Source of the DNA: Chara braunii
Taxonomy: Eukaryota > Streptophyta > Charophyceae > Charales > Characeae
Direction: 5' to 3'
Assembly: GCA_003427395.1 (NCBI GenBank)
Contig: BFEA01000407.1
Location: forward strand, 1,112,165 to 1,170,859
Length of the DNA: 58,695 bases
Shown here: positions 22,803 through 34,570 of the stretch, piece after piece
How positions within the stretch are numbered: the first letter of the stretch is position 1
Layout: the number at the start of each line of letters is the position of its first letter
Made by a program: the position numbers and the translations under genes
The notes under the pieces: generated by a model
Seen by the model: only the letters and a program-made list of their open reading frames with translations
Told to the model about the DNA's origin: nothing
Database searches by the model: none

Positions 22803-22805
<3 letters not shown>
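22321..22805. other. No gene seen
   Basis: Sequence between the module and the (GA)n tract. No ORF, RNA gene or clear repeat unit was recognised. Confidence 0.4.

Positions 22806-22884
<79 letters not shown>
22806..22884. repeat. (GA)n microsatellite beside subterminal motif
   Basis: About 38 GA units next to CTAGTTGAACAGCGAGTAAA. The same motif is next to (TC)n, in inverted orientation, at about 47960, 51620 and 52450, so the microsatellite is part of a repeated module. Confidence 0.9.
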
Positions 22885-22885
<1 letters not shown>

Positions 22886-24445
22886 CTAGTTGAACAGCGA
22901 GTAAATTCGCAGTTTTCGGTGTTCGACAGAGCACCTTCACGAAGTGTCAAACACTCATTGGTCGTCTTTCCGGATTGCCATTTGCACTCGGACGGGAACG
23001 TTAATGCAAGGTTGATGTCAGGTCGTGATCTGTTTGGTGACTGACCACCTTTAAGAACTGGCAGTCCACCTTCAAGAAGTGTCAAACAGTCGTTGGTGAT
23101 GGCTGTGTATTTGTTTCCCGCACGTTATCAGTTGTCGGTGCGGATTGCCATTAGCACTCCGAGGGAATTTGCATGTCTGCAGCGTGTGAGGTCCTTCTGT
23201 GGGATGCATCCGAGACGCCAATGTATCCAGCGGGGGCCAACAGTACTACATGTATGCAACGCCGAGCGCCCATCGGCACGTATACAAGCAATGAAAGTGA
23301 TCACGATCCTTCTGCATCGGTAGAAACGAGCACCTTCATGAAGTGCCAAACAGTCGGCGGTCAGAGGACTCTAGTGCTAAAAGCATTCTTAGGGGATCTT
23401 GCGGTCGTGTTCAGAACTTATTGGCGTAGCACTAGATGTTCACCAAACAGTTTTGGATGTCGATTGTATGGACACATCATTTGATGCTTACAAGCAAGCA
23501 GTGGCTGATTCCAGGACCTTCTACCCGGTGTGGATCTTTGAGAGCAGATTTGACGCAATCCACCGTTAGATCAATTCCGGCGAGGGGGACCTGCCATCCT
23601 GCCGTTGTTTACTATACTCATCACGCGGGAATCGACGATGTGAGGAACCGACAATGAACATTCTTAGGGAACTTTGCGACCGTGTTTGGAACTTATTGGC
23701 GTAGCACTAGATGCTCACCAAGCAGTTCTGGATGTTGGTTATATCGACACATCATATGATGCCTTACAAACAAACTGTGGTCGGATCCCGGCCGCCATCC
23801 CCGGCATGGATCTATGAGAGCAGATTTGACGCAATCAACCGTTAGATCCACATCAGAGAGGCGGACCGGTCATGCTGCTGATGTTCAGTGTAGTCATCAT
23901 GTGGGAGTTGACATCACAAGAACCCGACGATGTTCCGATTTGAACGTGCTTTTGCTTCGTGATGTGCAGGTGCTTACCGGCGGTGCGTTCGATCCCCTCC
24001 TCGACGTGAAGCAAAGTGCGAGGGAATTGCTCAAAGCTCACACCAGAAGAGGGATTGAATTCACACTTTGATGGAGAAGAAGGTGCGCACTCCATCAGCG
24101 CGATGATTTAATATGGACATTGGCGTGTCATTTGTATATTCCCGGAAGAAAATGCCATCAAATCTTTCTGTGTAGAAGATACATATTCATTCATACAAGT
24201 ATCTCTTGTCATCGCAAACATCGAGATTAAAACATCTCAAGTTACCTAGTGTTTTCCCAAAGGTGAAGTCGCATAGCACAAGAACAGTTTCCAGAAATCA
24301 TTCAATGCAAAAAATTCATTCAATGGCAAATCGCAAAGTACACAAAGATGTTTCCAAAAATCATTGAATGTAAAATATCATACAATCCCCCATTGCAAAG
24401 TACATGGAGGCTTTCCAAAAATCACAAAGTACATGGAGTCAATTC
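22885..24445 (+). repeat. Long inverted repeat, left arm
   Basis: The sequence from the (GA)n edge to about 24445 matches the reverse complement of 46560-47990 over its length, with an extra ~230 bp on the left near 22940-23240. Shared landmarks include GTACTACATGTATGCAACGC, GGATCTTTGAGAGCAGATTT and CGGTGCTTACCGG-type phrases. Inside it, two sub-repeats share GAGAGCAGATTTGACGCAAT (23540 and 23817). Short frames here are not considered genes because they are shared only as DNA. Confidence 0.85.
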
Positions 24446-25380
24446 CACATTCGGCAAAACACGACTCAAACCAGAATCTTTTTCGTGATTTATCCATTCG
24501 TCGATAAGACAGCAGGCCTGTAAAAAACAATATCATTTTGTGCGAACTTGCGTAAATGATCAGTCTTCCACTGATAACACAGAAGGTAATAATTTCGGCA
24601 AATCATCCATTTTCGCGAACGCCTCATATCGATCCTTCAACGCCAAACAACGTCGAAACATATGGGCCAAACACACATACATTCTCGGAATAGTGCAATT
24701 GATGATCATTTTGCCGAACTTGCAGTTATGAACAAGCCGGCGGCGTTGACAACACAAAAAGTAATCATTTTGGCAAATTTGTGGACATGAACGGTTTAAT
24801 CACAAATGCACGGTATCCAAAGTGTGAATACGTTTGCATTTCTCATACGGAAACAACAACCAGCATTCCGTGGAGAGCACGAAATGTATTATGGGGATAA
24901 CCAAATTGGTAATCATTTAGTGCATCGCTCAATCCGTAAAACAACTTCAACCACACATACATTCTGGTGATAATTGGTTTCCGAATGGAGAACAAGTTCG
25001 CAATTGTCATTAGGAACCAACAGACAACATTCAGTGGAGACAAGCAGAGAGGGTGAACCGTAAAACGGGGCGGCACACGCAGAACAAGGGCGAGCCAAAA
25101 CATGTGAAAGTTGGGCGGTCAGGGTGGGGCGGGGGAGGGGGGCTTTCACACCACAAAGTCTCGCGAAATAAAGAGATAAGCACGAAACAATTTGGCGACC
25201 AAGAATAAATCGTTGATATCTTTCACCAATATCTTGCTAAATGAACCAGAGTATCGAGCCCCACGAGCATGAGTGTAAACAATGTCCACAAGAGGACGAA
25301 GACGTCCCATGAGTAACAGAGGAGCACAACCTCGAAACGAACAAACGCAGTACGGTACTGCCGCGGTCTGTGAGGACATA
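24446..25380. other. No gene seen
   Basis: A/T-rich sequence between the inverted-repeat arm and the protease gene. Frames on both strands are short and unremarkable. Confidence 0.4.
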
Positions 25381-25381
25381 A

Positions 25382-25857
25382 GGAGAAGAACCCGAAACTA
25401 AACAAAGGGAGCACAAAGCTGCAATATTCACATCCGATATGTAAGCGTCTACTTAAAAGATATTGCACCACCTGGCTGGGATATTTACATCGGCATCTAA
25501 GATTCTACTTCACGTAAGCGTCCGCTGCAACCCTCTAGCTGATGTTCCGCGCCAAGCAATGAGAACAACCCGAAAACAAACATAGGCAGCACGGCGCTGC
25601 CGAAAGTCCTACGAGTAAAGATGACAGGTTCCTCGAAATGAAGAACCCTTTAAAAATTGCTACAGCACGAGGCTGGGAAATTAACATCGACACCTAAGCG
25701 TTTACTTGACCAAAACGTCCACTGCAATCCGGTTCTTTATCAAGACACCAGCACAGCTCGAACCGGCCGAAAGTAGATCAAGTGGGAATAGATTCGCACT
25801 TCTGCTTATGGCCTTTCGAATAAAAAACTACGCGTATTTTAACAACAGAGATATTAT
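25382..25857. repeat. Diverged tandem repeat, ~180-bp unit
   Basis: AGAACCCGAAACTAAACAAA (25386) resembles AACAACCCGAAAACAAACAT (25563). GCACCACCTGGCTGGGATAT resembles GCTACAGCACGAGGCTGGGA. A third partial copy, CCACCGCAATCCTCAGCC, is at 25876. Confidence 0.6.
25780..25801. promoter_or_regulatory. 22-bp dyad site, one mismatch
   Basis: AAGTGGGA-ATAGAT-TCGCACTT, a member of the element-wide dyad family with one arm mismatch. It lies just beyond the 3' end of the protease gene. Confidence 0.6.
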
Positions 25858-27018
25858 TCATAGCCTTAGAGTATGTCCACCGCAATCCTCAGCCTGATGT
25901 TTGGAATGTCGCTTTGGGTTATAGGAAATGGTGACGGATAGCCGCGTGCAAGAAGTGAAGGCGAGCATAAAAACACCGCAGCTCGACCCGTCCGACTGTT
26001 GAGGGACACCACGAACAACAACCTTGGGCTCCGGGAGATCCAGTTTCATTTTGTGACCATATTGACAAACTGTTCATCACGAAGGTATTGCATGAAGTTC
26101 ACAAGCACACCGGAAGAAAAACCGCCATCGTCTTGTAGGAGGGAGTAGTAGCACTCCAACTCTTGTTCTCGGACACATATAGGGTGCAATGCACTCGATT
26201 TTTATGGACAGGAATCAAGACCATGTTGTACGAGAAAATATCCACATCTTTTGTCCATCTTGCAACGCTTTCATGTCGATAGCCACCACCGACGAGCTTG
26301 GTATAGAAAAAGGGACTGAAGATGTAAACAGAGGGACCCCCAGGGAATGCAGCGTTGCCAAGCAAGGCCATGTACGACTCCACCACCTCGTCGAAAAACC
26401 ATTCCCCCTGGATAAGAGTTTGAAGACTTTTTCTGGTCACCGGAACTGAACTGGCCCCTTTGCGAACCGAGGAAACCACCTCGTAGCCATTGTTAAAATC
26501 TCCGCAGACGTCCTGCAACTTTCTCAAGTCCGTAGCGCTAAGCTCCTCAGTAGGCAAGGGAACGCGAAGACATGATGTAGCCCCAGTTGCACAAACACCC
26601 AAGAACAACTTGGAACAAGTGTGAGGAGTTACCAAAATCACCGGGGCGAAATGGCTAAGCACTGTTTGCCCTGTTCCCAGAAAGTTGTATCCCCGACTGT
26701 TGAATATGTCCTTGGCGATGTACTTAGGACACGGGTCTTTCAAGACACCCCGTTTGGCATCGTCATCAGACCCATCAGACAAAGAAGTAGCGCTTTTAAT
26801 AGATGCAACCAAATATTTCTGTAAAGCTTCCTCCTTATCTATTCCACAAGCCTTCAGAACACTTACAGCTCTCTGGGAAAGGCAAGGCATCTGGACCCTT
26901 TTAATTAACCCTACACTTGACGACTTTTTCGGTAAAGCGGCCAATGACCTCCCTGAAATACATTTCTCGCGCACGGCTTTTAAAGGCTTCATGGGCAGGG
27001 ACATTGACAACCTCACAC
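25858..27018 (-). pseudogene. Ulp1/SENP-like (C48) cysteine protease domain
   Basis: The frame ending at 26099 holds FSYNMVLIPVHKNRVHCTLY, matching the Ulp1 catalytic-His region with Cys for the usual Trp. A shifted frame continues LECYYSLLQDDGGF, corresponding to the YYDSL segment. A second shift gives VPQQSDGSSCGVFMLAF, with the conserved Gln and catalytic Cys (codon near 25978-25980). Two one-base indels, near 26130 and 26050, explain the three frames. C48 proteases cut SUMO-like conjugates, and such domains are frequent transposon passengers. Here the domain is the C-terminus of a longer minus-strand reading unit, joined by the intron at 27019-27161. Confidence 0.75.
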
Positions 27019-27161
27019 CTGTAGAACATATAAAACAACGTACAACCCACAAACTTTTTTTTAACAAGTGGTAATAGGTACATGAGCCCATCATATCAAT
27101 TTGGACGAACACAGAGCTGGTTAGTGACAAATATGCGAGTGGTCCTACTCACAAATCTTAC
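27019..27161 (-). other. Predicted GT-AG intron (143 nt)
   Basis: On the minus strand the donor AATG|GTAAGAT lies at 27161 and the acceptor TATATGTTCTACAG| ends at 27019. Splicing joins ...RAPEN to GVRLSMSLPMKP with the reading frame kept, bypassing an immediate stop (KICE*). This supports a single transcript across the acidic region and the protease. Confidence 0.6.
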
Positions 27162-29345
27162 CATTCTCGGGAGCCCTTTGAGGGAAATCGCCCTCCTGTT
27201 GCGCCATGGCGCCAACGTCCACGGACGATTCGACGTTCTGCACCTCGGCCACGACTGTGTCGCTAACCAGCTCGGTGGCAGCTGAGTCGCTAGGCAAGTC
27301 GATGGCTTCATGAAGCACCATTTCCCGACCGGTACTGAGGACAGACACTCGATCACCTTGTTCTGCACCGCAATGGGTGGACGGAGAATCATGATATTTC
27401 CGCTCAGGATCCATCTTGATGCTGACGGCCACCTCACCACCTTTCATGGAGGATTCGACGTTCTGCACCTCGACCATGCCTGAGTCTCTAACCAGCTCGG
27501 TGGCAGCCGAATCGTTACCCAACTCTTTGGCAGTTGAGTCGTTGCCCAACTCTATGGCTTCATGAAGCACCATTCCCCGACCGGTACCGAGGACAGACGC
27601 TCGACCACCTTGTTCGTCACCGCAACGGGTGGGCGAAGAATCATCATCTTTCCGATGTAGATCCGTCTGGATGCCGACCGTCACCTCACCTCCTTCCACC
27701 ACGGGTTCTCCGCCTTTCTCATCGCCATGAACTCGAGCTTCCACCGCGGGTTCTTCTTCGCCTTCATCATCGCCAAGAACGGGAGCTTGCACGAACGTGC
27801 ACTGACCTCCCTTAACGACACGGTCGACACCCTCTCACGTCGTGGCCACAGCCGAACGACTGTGCAGAACCTCTTCGGACGTCCCGATCACCAACACTCC
27901 TGTGTCGAGCCCCTTCACGACTTCGCGAGTCGGCCAGTGTTGAGTGTCCTCTTCCCGCTGCAGAGCATGCGTTTCCCCCGAAGCTCCTGCACTCTCGCTG
28001 TCAGTGTCCACGGACGCACCCTCGGAAGCATGACGTTCACACTCGCTACCCCCGCTCTCCAACACTTTGTGAGACTGCAAGCGTTGAGTCTATTCATCTT
28101 GGTATACAGCACGCGTTCCAGAAGAGCGCTCCTCTTCCCCACTAGCCGCTGCACTCTTGCTACCAATGTCGACTAGCGCACCCTCCGAAGCATGACGTTC
28201 GTACTCGCCAACCCCAGTCTCCAACACTCCTACAGCGGGGCCCTCCAGCAAGTCGCGGGACCGCCAGTCTCGAGTCTCAACATTTGAGAACGGAGGTGGG
28301 CAGGGGAACCCTGTGCCCAACTTAAGATGCGGGGGGTAGAACGTCAAATTTTCTTGGCCCCGTGGAACTGTAGCTTGAGGAGCACTTCTGGTGGCAAGCC
28401 TCCAGGGCGATGTCAACAACTTTGAATCTATTCGGAGTTTGTGGCGCTCGCCCGAGCTGAGGGAACTGAAGGTCGCACTTTCCCTCCTTCGCAATGCAGG
28501 CATCCTGCCCTCCAGGCAAAACGAAGACGCAGTTCCTTTCAAGGAATATTCTCGCCGCTCAGGAGATGCTGCCGTATGCTGCAGACGTCCGCCCTCTTTC
28601 AGGAGCACGGTGGTAGGCACAGGAGACCTCTGTTGCGCACGGTGGGATTGACTCTCCACGGCATCAGGAAACAAAGTCCTTGCAGACAAGTGCGAATCTA
28701 CTCGCACTTGATCAGAATTCAGGGTGGCCACGTCTCGCATGTCGGAATCTCGACTCCCTACGCAGTGGGCGTCAGTTACCACATACTCGGGACTCCCGGA
28801 CGTTCTACGCTTTCCGCCTGACCCCTTCCCGCCAGACCCCTTCCCGCCCGACCCCTTCCCGCCCGACCCCTTCCCGCCTAACGCCTTCCCGCCCGACCCC
28901 TTTCCGCCCGAGTCCTTTCCGCCTGACCCCTTTCCGCCGAACGCCTTCTCCCCCCACGATGTTTCGCTTGTCCCCTTTCCGACAAATTGTGAGCCGTTTC
29001 CTCCGCCCCCCCCGTCGTCTCCTTTGTCTCCCCCTCCACCCCTTCCCAGATGCTGACTGCCCGACGGAGGTTGCGGCATGCGTCAGTCAATGCCACGAGA
29101 CGGTGCCGTTTCGAGTGTGTAGAAAGGCGCTCGAACTCCAACATGTTGTTGGCGTACAACTCATTTAGCCTTTGCTCTACATACGCAGCGACGTCCGGAT
29201 TGCTCCTTTCGGGGTTCATAAAACTCAAATGCTCCACCAGAGCATCTCTCGCCTTTCTCTTAAATGAACCCGCTCCCAGTCTCTTCATTCCACTCCACTT
29301 GCCATGGGCATCCTTCATTGCCATGACCCACTTTCCATTCTTCAC
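27162..29345 (-). pseudogene. Repeat-rich, acidic and Gly/Lys-rich middle region
   Basis: The frame from 29345 reads VALTDACRNLRRAVSIW, then shifts near 29060 into a frame that stays open to 27145 apart from TAG at 28090 and TGA at 27835. A 15-bp repeat (28817-28945) encodes GGKGS-type pentapeptides. Two further internal duplications are visible: ERHASEGA...SA.ASGE (about 28150 and 28040) and a ~73-residue unit containing GMVLHEAIELGNDS and REMVLHEAIDLPSDS. The composition suggests a disordered linker between the methylase-like part and the protease. A perfect dyad site lies within it at 28687. Confidence 0.55.
28687..28710. promoter_or_regulatory. 22-bp dyad site, perfect with extended arms
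   Basis: CAAGTGCGA-ATCTAC-TCGCACTTG has perfect 9-bp arms. It is the only perfect copy inside a reading frame, where it encodes DQVRVDSHL. Confidence 0.75.
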
Positions 29346-29369
29346 AGCAGGTTGGAATATCCTCGGGTG

Positions 29370-31694
29370 CTAGACGACGTTGTGTCCCCAGACATCCTCC
29401 GGCGTGAACCGGTGATGCTTGCCAAAGAAGAAGAGTCTCTCATTCTCCCAGGTATCATGGTCCACAGAAAGCTTATCACAAGGTTCGTAATCATAGTCTC
29501 TCTCTTTCTCCCCGTCATCAGACGATTGGTTATCGACTGGTTCGCACCGAAACACACGCTTCAAACTGGCAAGGGATGTGCTATATCTCCGAGGACCACC
29601 TTCCCCTTCATCACCAACCTGTCCAACCACCCGAGGAAGTGGCATGGACTCGAAATCGAAGGTCTCGGAGTCGCTCAACTCCTCCATGTCTTCAACGTCG
29701 AAAGGGTCCTCCTCGTCAAACTGTGCCTTGTAGTTTTTGAGGGTGAGCGGTTCGGCCATCAAGAAGTAAACGTGCTCCAGCCTTTTCAGGAAATGCGAGA
29801 CAGACTCCCTGGGTGCATCGTGGTACGCATTTACCACACCGAACACCAGGTTTCTCCGTCGACTGTATTCGAGGTCGGTTTGAGCAGGCGGTCCGGGTTG
29901 GAAAAGGAAGTCCCAAACCTCCGTCCTTTTGTTCGCCGACAATTTCCAATACATGTCATATTTGGGATCCCTGTTTCGTTCGCCGGTGGTTTGGACAAAA
30001 GTGCAATCATTGCGAGTATCTGCCACGCGTGTCTTCACGAACTCGTTAAGGTAATCGATCATCTTCGCCTCGTTCTCCAACGCGTCGACGTTCCAACCAT
30101 TCCGCAGGAGCTCCCACACGACAGACGCATGCGCCTTCCCAAAGATAAAAATAGTTTGCCCAACTTTGCAAAAGTTTTCGAGTAGACAAAGTAGATGGGA
30201 CGGGTTCCGCTCCCTGTCCCTGTAAGCAGGTCCACGAACACTTGTCACGCCGCCTCCTCCCACAGGCTACGAGGGAACCTGTCCTCGTACGCCACGTTGA
30301 AACACGCCACAACCTGTTCTGATGGGTCCGATGAACAGACAGCTTTCGAGCGGGCCGCCACCTCGTGTTTGGTCGGACTTGGACCATGGGCACGGGAAGC
30401 CTTTGTCGGGCTACTGGCCGGGTAGACTGCGACTGTGTTGTTTGTCAGGTTCTCGCCATTGAAAATCATGTACAGGCGGTCACACTCCTCAACCAGCATA
30501 TTGCCTTCCTGGACAGTGGCTGCTTTTGTACATGGCGCACCCCCTTCCCTGTCCTGACGTGATGGACACTAAGCCTGGCCATGCCTTTCAAGAAACTGAG
30601 CGCCCAACGAGCGGGGAAAAAGACCACAAGTGCCTAGTGCGTTGGCGACAGTGTTTGGAGAATGCCTTGCAAGTTGGAGAAATCGTCTTCTTGCCAGTCT
30701 GCGAGGAGTGTGGGATCACACAAATCGAGGACGTACAGGTTGCGCACGTAATGTCGCACAATCTCACGGATCTCAGTGATACGACTGTGAGCTTGGGAAG
30801 GCAGGCAAGCGAAAGGAATAAGGTTGGTCACCTGGTTGAGGTTGTGCCATTTGATGTGCCTCACATCCCCGCTGACCCTGATCGTGTCTCGAACTTCTTC
30901 TTCCGTCCGTCGTAATATGGAACGGACAAACTTTTCGAAAGATTTAGGGAACCTGTCATCCTCGTACAATCTCTTCGCGTCGTCGAGAGACTCCTTCTCG
31001 TGCGGAAGAGTACGTTTGCAAGTGTTCACGTACTCTTCCACGCCCTGCGAATGCTTTCGCACTGCGAATGCTTTCGCAGTTCGACCCACACTTGTTTCGT
31101 GAGGCCCTGCGGCCCGAACTCCTCCAGAAGCCGCCCCTCGATCCGGAAAAAATGGCTCCCGTAGCACCAAACATCTTTGTCCTCCTCCGTTTCAAGGAAC
31201 AAGATGTAATGAAACATACGGAGCATCACGCGGTCCACTTTCCTCGTCGCGATGATGTCTTTAATTCCAGGTTTATGTTGACGTTTCAGATGCCCGCTAG
31301 CCGATTGCACGAACACTCCCCTTAGTGCGAGAATGTCGTCGAGGATCGAGAGTTTCTCGACATCGGTCATGTCGGCGAGACACTGCCAACAGAACATGTC
31401 TGGCTCCTTCACGACCACGAAAAACTTGTCGTCCGCTTGTGTTTTCTTTTTGGTCTGAGGCGGTGGGACCCGGACCAGCCACCCCATCTTTATTTCACCA
31501 ACCGCCCCTTTCGAGCCCATTTTTGGAATTGCTTGAAGACCCGGAGATTTGTCTGGCATGTGTTTGCCCGGCCTCGACAATGGCGTCTTCCCGTCACTGC
31601 CAAACAACTTCCCCTCCGCCCATTTCTCGTAGAAGACCATGCCTTTACGGAAAACGTTATCACCGGCCGTCACGAGCGGCATCCACTGCCTCAA
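29370..31694 (-). pseudogene. Methylase-like middle part of the ParB-Ulp1 unit
   Basis: It continues from the ParB part after an A7 homopolymer slip near 31742-31748 (HWTLAKK to TLTLADTEYVAAIGNAL). A 17-bp tandem duplication (31045-31061 and 31062-31078) shifts frame from WVELRKHSQ to GVEEYVNTCKRTLP. TAG at 30634 and TGA at 30242 precede VFVDLLTGTGSGTRPIYFVY and, after another shift, VGQTIFIFGKAHASVVWELL and NGWNVDALENEAKMIDYL. This resembles the G-x-G and following acidic strand of DNA methyltransferase-type folds, but catalytic NPPY/DPPY motifs were not seen. The stretch ends in an acidic region (DEEDPFDVEDMEELSDSET). Confidence 0.5.
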
Positions 31695-31735
31695 TGCATT
31701 GCCAATGGCAGCGACATATTCCGTGTCGGCAAGCG

Positions 31736-33595
31736 TTAGCGTTTTTTTGCCAACGTCCAGTGAGCGTCGTTCGGACTCTTTCCCAAAAGCAGCTTTTGGA
31801 ATTTGAAAAACGCTTGTTTTTCGGCCTCCTTGCCGGAAGGGTTCCCTTGAATGACCACCGGCCTTCCTTCATTCTCCCATGTCTCCCGCATATCCTCGAA
31901 CGCGGCTTTCTGCGATCGCTGCTTAGACATCTTGTGTCTCGTGTTCTCGTTGAGACTGACCTGCACATACCTCGCGAAATCTTCGTCGGAGAACCACACT
32001 ACTCTTGCCGGCCACGAGTGCATCTTCCACAATTCGAATATTGGCTCATCCACCAGCTCCTTCACAGCAGCCACGGTGTGTTGTCCGTTGACAGGGTAAT
32101 AGTAGTACTTGTCCTTGTCCTCTGGCTTGAAGACATCTTTGTGAACCCTGTCAGCTTTCTCCGGCCTATGTGTCACCGGCTTGTAGATGGGTGCCATAAC
32201 CAAAGGGTTTTTCGTCCAGATCTTCCCCTTTTCCTTGTGGAAGTGACTTAGCATCGCAGCCTTGATGTCCTCTGCATTTTCACGATTGAGACTACAGTGG
32301 TTGTAATATCTTTCCCTAGGCGGGATGTCGCAGACCTTCCTGGGGTCGATGAGCAGTTGGACGGAGAGCTCCTTCTCCACGATATCACCGTCATCGTTCC
32401 GCTCGTATTCGAGCCAGAACGCTGCCGCTTCGTCGTACTGCCCACCGACACTTCGTTCGCCACCGCTCGCCGCCTCAGCAGTCTTCCTCCTTCGAGGTTT
32501 CTTTTGGCCATCGCCTTCTTCAGCTGCCACTTTCCTTTTGGATTTACCCGAAGGTTCTCCCGCGGCCGCAACGCCTGGATGAGCCGAATCTCCTCCACCC
32601 ATGGCTTGTCCTTCGCGGATGGTCAAACCGTCGGGCCCCCTCGCTTTCTTACTTGTCGTCGCGCCCTCTTCCTTCGACGTCCTCTTTACGACTCCATGTT
32701 CTTGTCCGCCACGCATCCCAGGCGCCCTCTTTCCCGAGGCACATTCTCCGACGTCACCTCCATCCCCGCCCATCACCGGCTCCGATTGCCCTTTAATCCT
32801 CTTCATGCGGCGGGTTTCCTCCACCACCTCCTCTCGCACCATCCTCTGTCGCTCGCGCTTCTTCTCCGAAGAAGTCGGCTCCCCGCCAAAGCTTTCGCGT
32901 ACATCGCCCATCCCTTTAGCCTCACTCCCTCCAACCTCTTGCCCCGATCTGCAGGATTCTCTTCCTGTCTCATCTCGAAGTGAATACGTGTCGCCCTGGC
33001 AGCGGACCTTGAGGATTTTCGGAGTTCCGGCCTGGAGAGTCCCTGCATCTGGAGAATGCAAGTCTGACGTGTTCCCAGGAGCATCCGGGCCGAACTGCGT
33101 GTGAATTTTGCGCGTGTGCCCGTTGCCACGACCCTCAACGTCGTGAATCGCACTCCCGTGCCCCACTGGCGTCTCAGCAGTTTCTTGAACCAAGCCGGAC
33201 GACCCCTCATGGGCTGGCAGAAGCCGGAAAACATATTCTCGCGAAAGAACCGGGCGTTCTTTCGGCACCTTCAGCATGAGACCGAGGTATTGCACTGGCA
33301 GTGGAAGATGCTTGCCATCGTAAAGCCCTTTGAAGTGAGGGCACAGCATCATGTTCGAGCCGTAACCCGCGAAACTCTTGAAGACCACTATCACACCCTT
33401 AACATCTCTGAAAGGCAGTTTGCACTGATCGTACAAGACGTTAGTCTGCAGCTTGAGCAAACCTCCAGAAATCTTGTCGAACGAGACGATGGTACCGAGA
33501 GGAAGAACGTCGTTCGCTCCCTCAGCGCCCGGAAAGCAAGTGGGTCGCATGAAAACAGCTGGCCTAAAACAGTTCACCTGAACAACGAAGTCCAA
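31736..33595 (-). pseudogene. ParB-like nuclease-fold segment (N-terminal part)
   Basis: A 619-codon open stretch. Residues about 1-135 are a hydrophobic conserved-looking domain (FVVQVNCFRPAVF, VIVVFKSFAGYGSNMM). Residues about 140-400 are low-complexity, Lys/Glu/Gly-rich. Residues about 430-510 resemble ParB/sulfiredoxin domains: CSLNRENAEDIKAAMLSHF, NPLVMAPI, then YYYYPVNGQHTVAAVKEL at the position of the G-x-x-R-x-x-A signature, with His for Arg. The likely start is upstream of 33595 (LYFHTREAQWFLDF is in frame). ParB-fold proteins bind palindromic DNA or act as nucleases; which applies here is unknown. The assignment rests on motif pattern only. Confidence 0.5.
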
Positions 33596-33730
33596 AAACC
33601 ATTGTGCTTCCCTTGTATGGAAATACAGAGGAGTAGATTGTTGAAGAGGTCATCCCTCCCAGGGGCAGATGGCCCAGCGCTTGTGGATGTGTTCTTTGCG
33701 GACGCCGTTGTACTCCCACCCGTTGACTAA

Positions 33731-34290
33731 TGCACACGAAGTCACAACAATTGGGTAAAGGAGACGAAAGGCAGTAGTCCTCTGGCAGAGTGACTTCGGA
33801 GGGAAGACAACAGCTCCACAGAAAGAGTACGAACGAACTCGCTGTCCTAGAATCGAGGAAGAGGTGATTTATCTTCAGGAAAGTGCGAACTAACTTAGAG
33901 TTCAGGGAATGAAGTAGTCTACAACAAGTACCGCATGGGTTTCAACAAGGGGGGACCAACGTGCAGTTTTGGGCAGAAGGAAACCGACAAATTAGATTGG
34001 TGTTTGAAATGCAAACGAAGTCCAAACAATTGGGTAAAGTTGAGGAAATACAACACTCCTCTGGCAGAGTTAGTTCGGAGGGAAGACAACAACTCTTCAG
34101 AAAGATTGCGACCGGACTCGCTGCCCTCGAAATGAGTAGGATGTGGTTTATCGACAAGTGCGAAGGGTATCGACAAGTGCGAACTAACTCGCAGTTGTGG
34201 AGACAAGACAACAATTGTCATCCGCAGTACTGGAAACGTGAAAGTCACGTTTAAGAAAAGGCGGCTTATCTTGGGAAAAGTGCGAACTGA
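33731..34290. promoter_or_regulatory. Upstream region of the minus-strand unit with several dyads
   Basis: Dyad-like sites lie near 33878 (AAGTGCGA-ACTAAC, right arm decayed), 34173-34198 (ACAAGTGCGA-ACTAAC-TCGCAGTTGT, one mismatch over 10-bp arms) and 34279 (AAGTGCGA-ACTGAC-TCGCAATA). CAATTGGGTAAAG and CTCTGGCAGAGT recur near 33749/33781 and 34026/34062, so the region is itself a tandem duplication. Confidence 0.5.
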
Positions 34291-34296
34291 CTCGCA

Positions 34297-34460
34297 ATAT
34301 ATATATATATATATATATATCGTCACAAATATAACTGCCCAGTAAACCGTAGGCAGAGAGAGAGAAGAGGACAACAAACGAGGGGCTGTGACAAACTGTT
34401 TCGTCGGAGTTTCACCGACTTATAAGAAGGCTGAACCCTATCTATCTATCTATCTATCTA

Positions 34461-34507
<47 letters not shown>

Positions 34508-34570
34508 TCACAAACAGAACTGCCCGGTAAACCGTAGGCAGAGAGAGAGAAGAGGACAACAAACGAGGGG
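34297..34570. repeat. (TA)n and (TCTA)n in a ~185-bp tandem duplication
   Basis: Each copy has a TA microsatellite followed by CGTCACAAA, AACTGCCC and GTAAACCGTAGGCAGAGAGA, at about 34321 and 34506. The second copy is preceded by (TCTA)n. Confidence 0.85.

Noticed and set aside
22734-23085. Ser-Leu-rich ORFs on the minus strand
   Set aside because: They are translations of the (GA)n/(TC)n microsatellite; the same holds for 51578-51832 and 52409-52639.
23093-24095. Short ORFs in the inverted-repeat arms (such as 23436-23657 and 47497-47697)
   Set aside because: They are similar because the DNA is an inverted repeat; they carry no motifs and both are short.
28391-29168. Plus-strand Pro/Phe-rich ORFs opposite the Gly/Lys region
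   Set aside because: They are antisense shadows of the 15-bp repeat of the minus-strand gene; likewise the plus-strand frames at 31325-33730.
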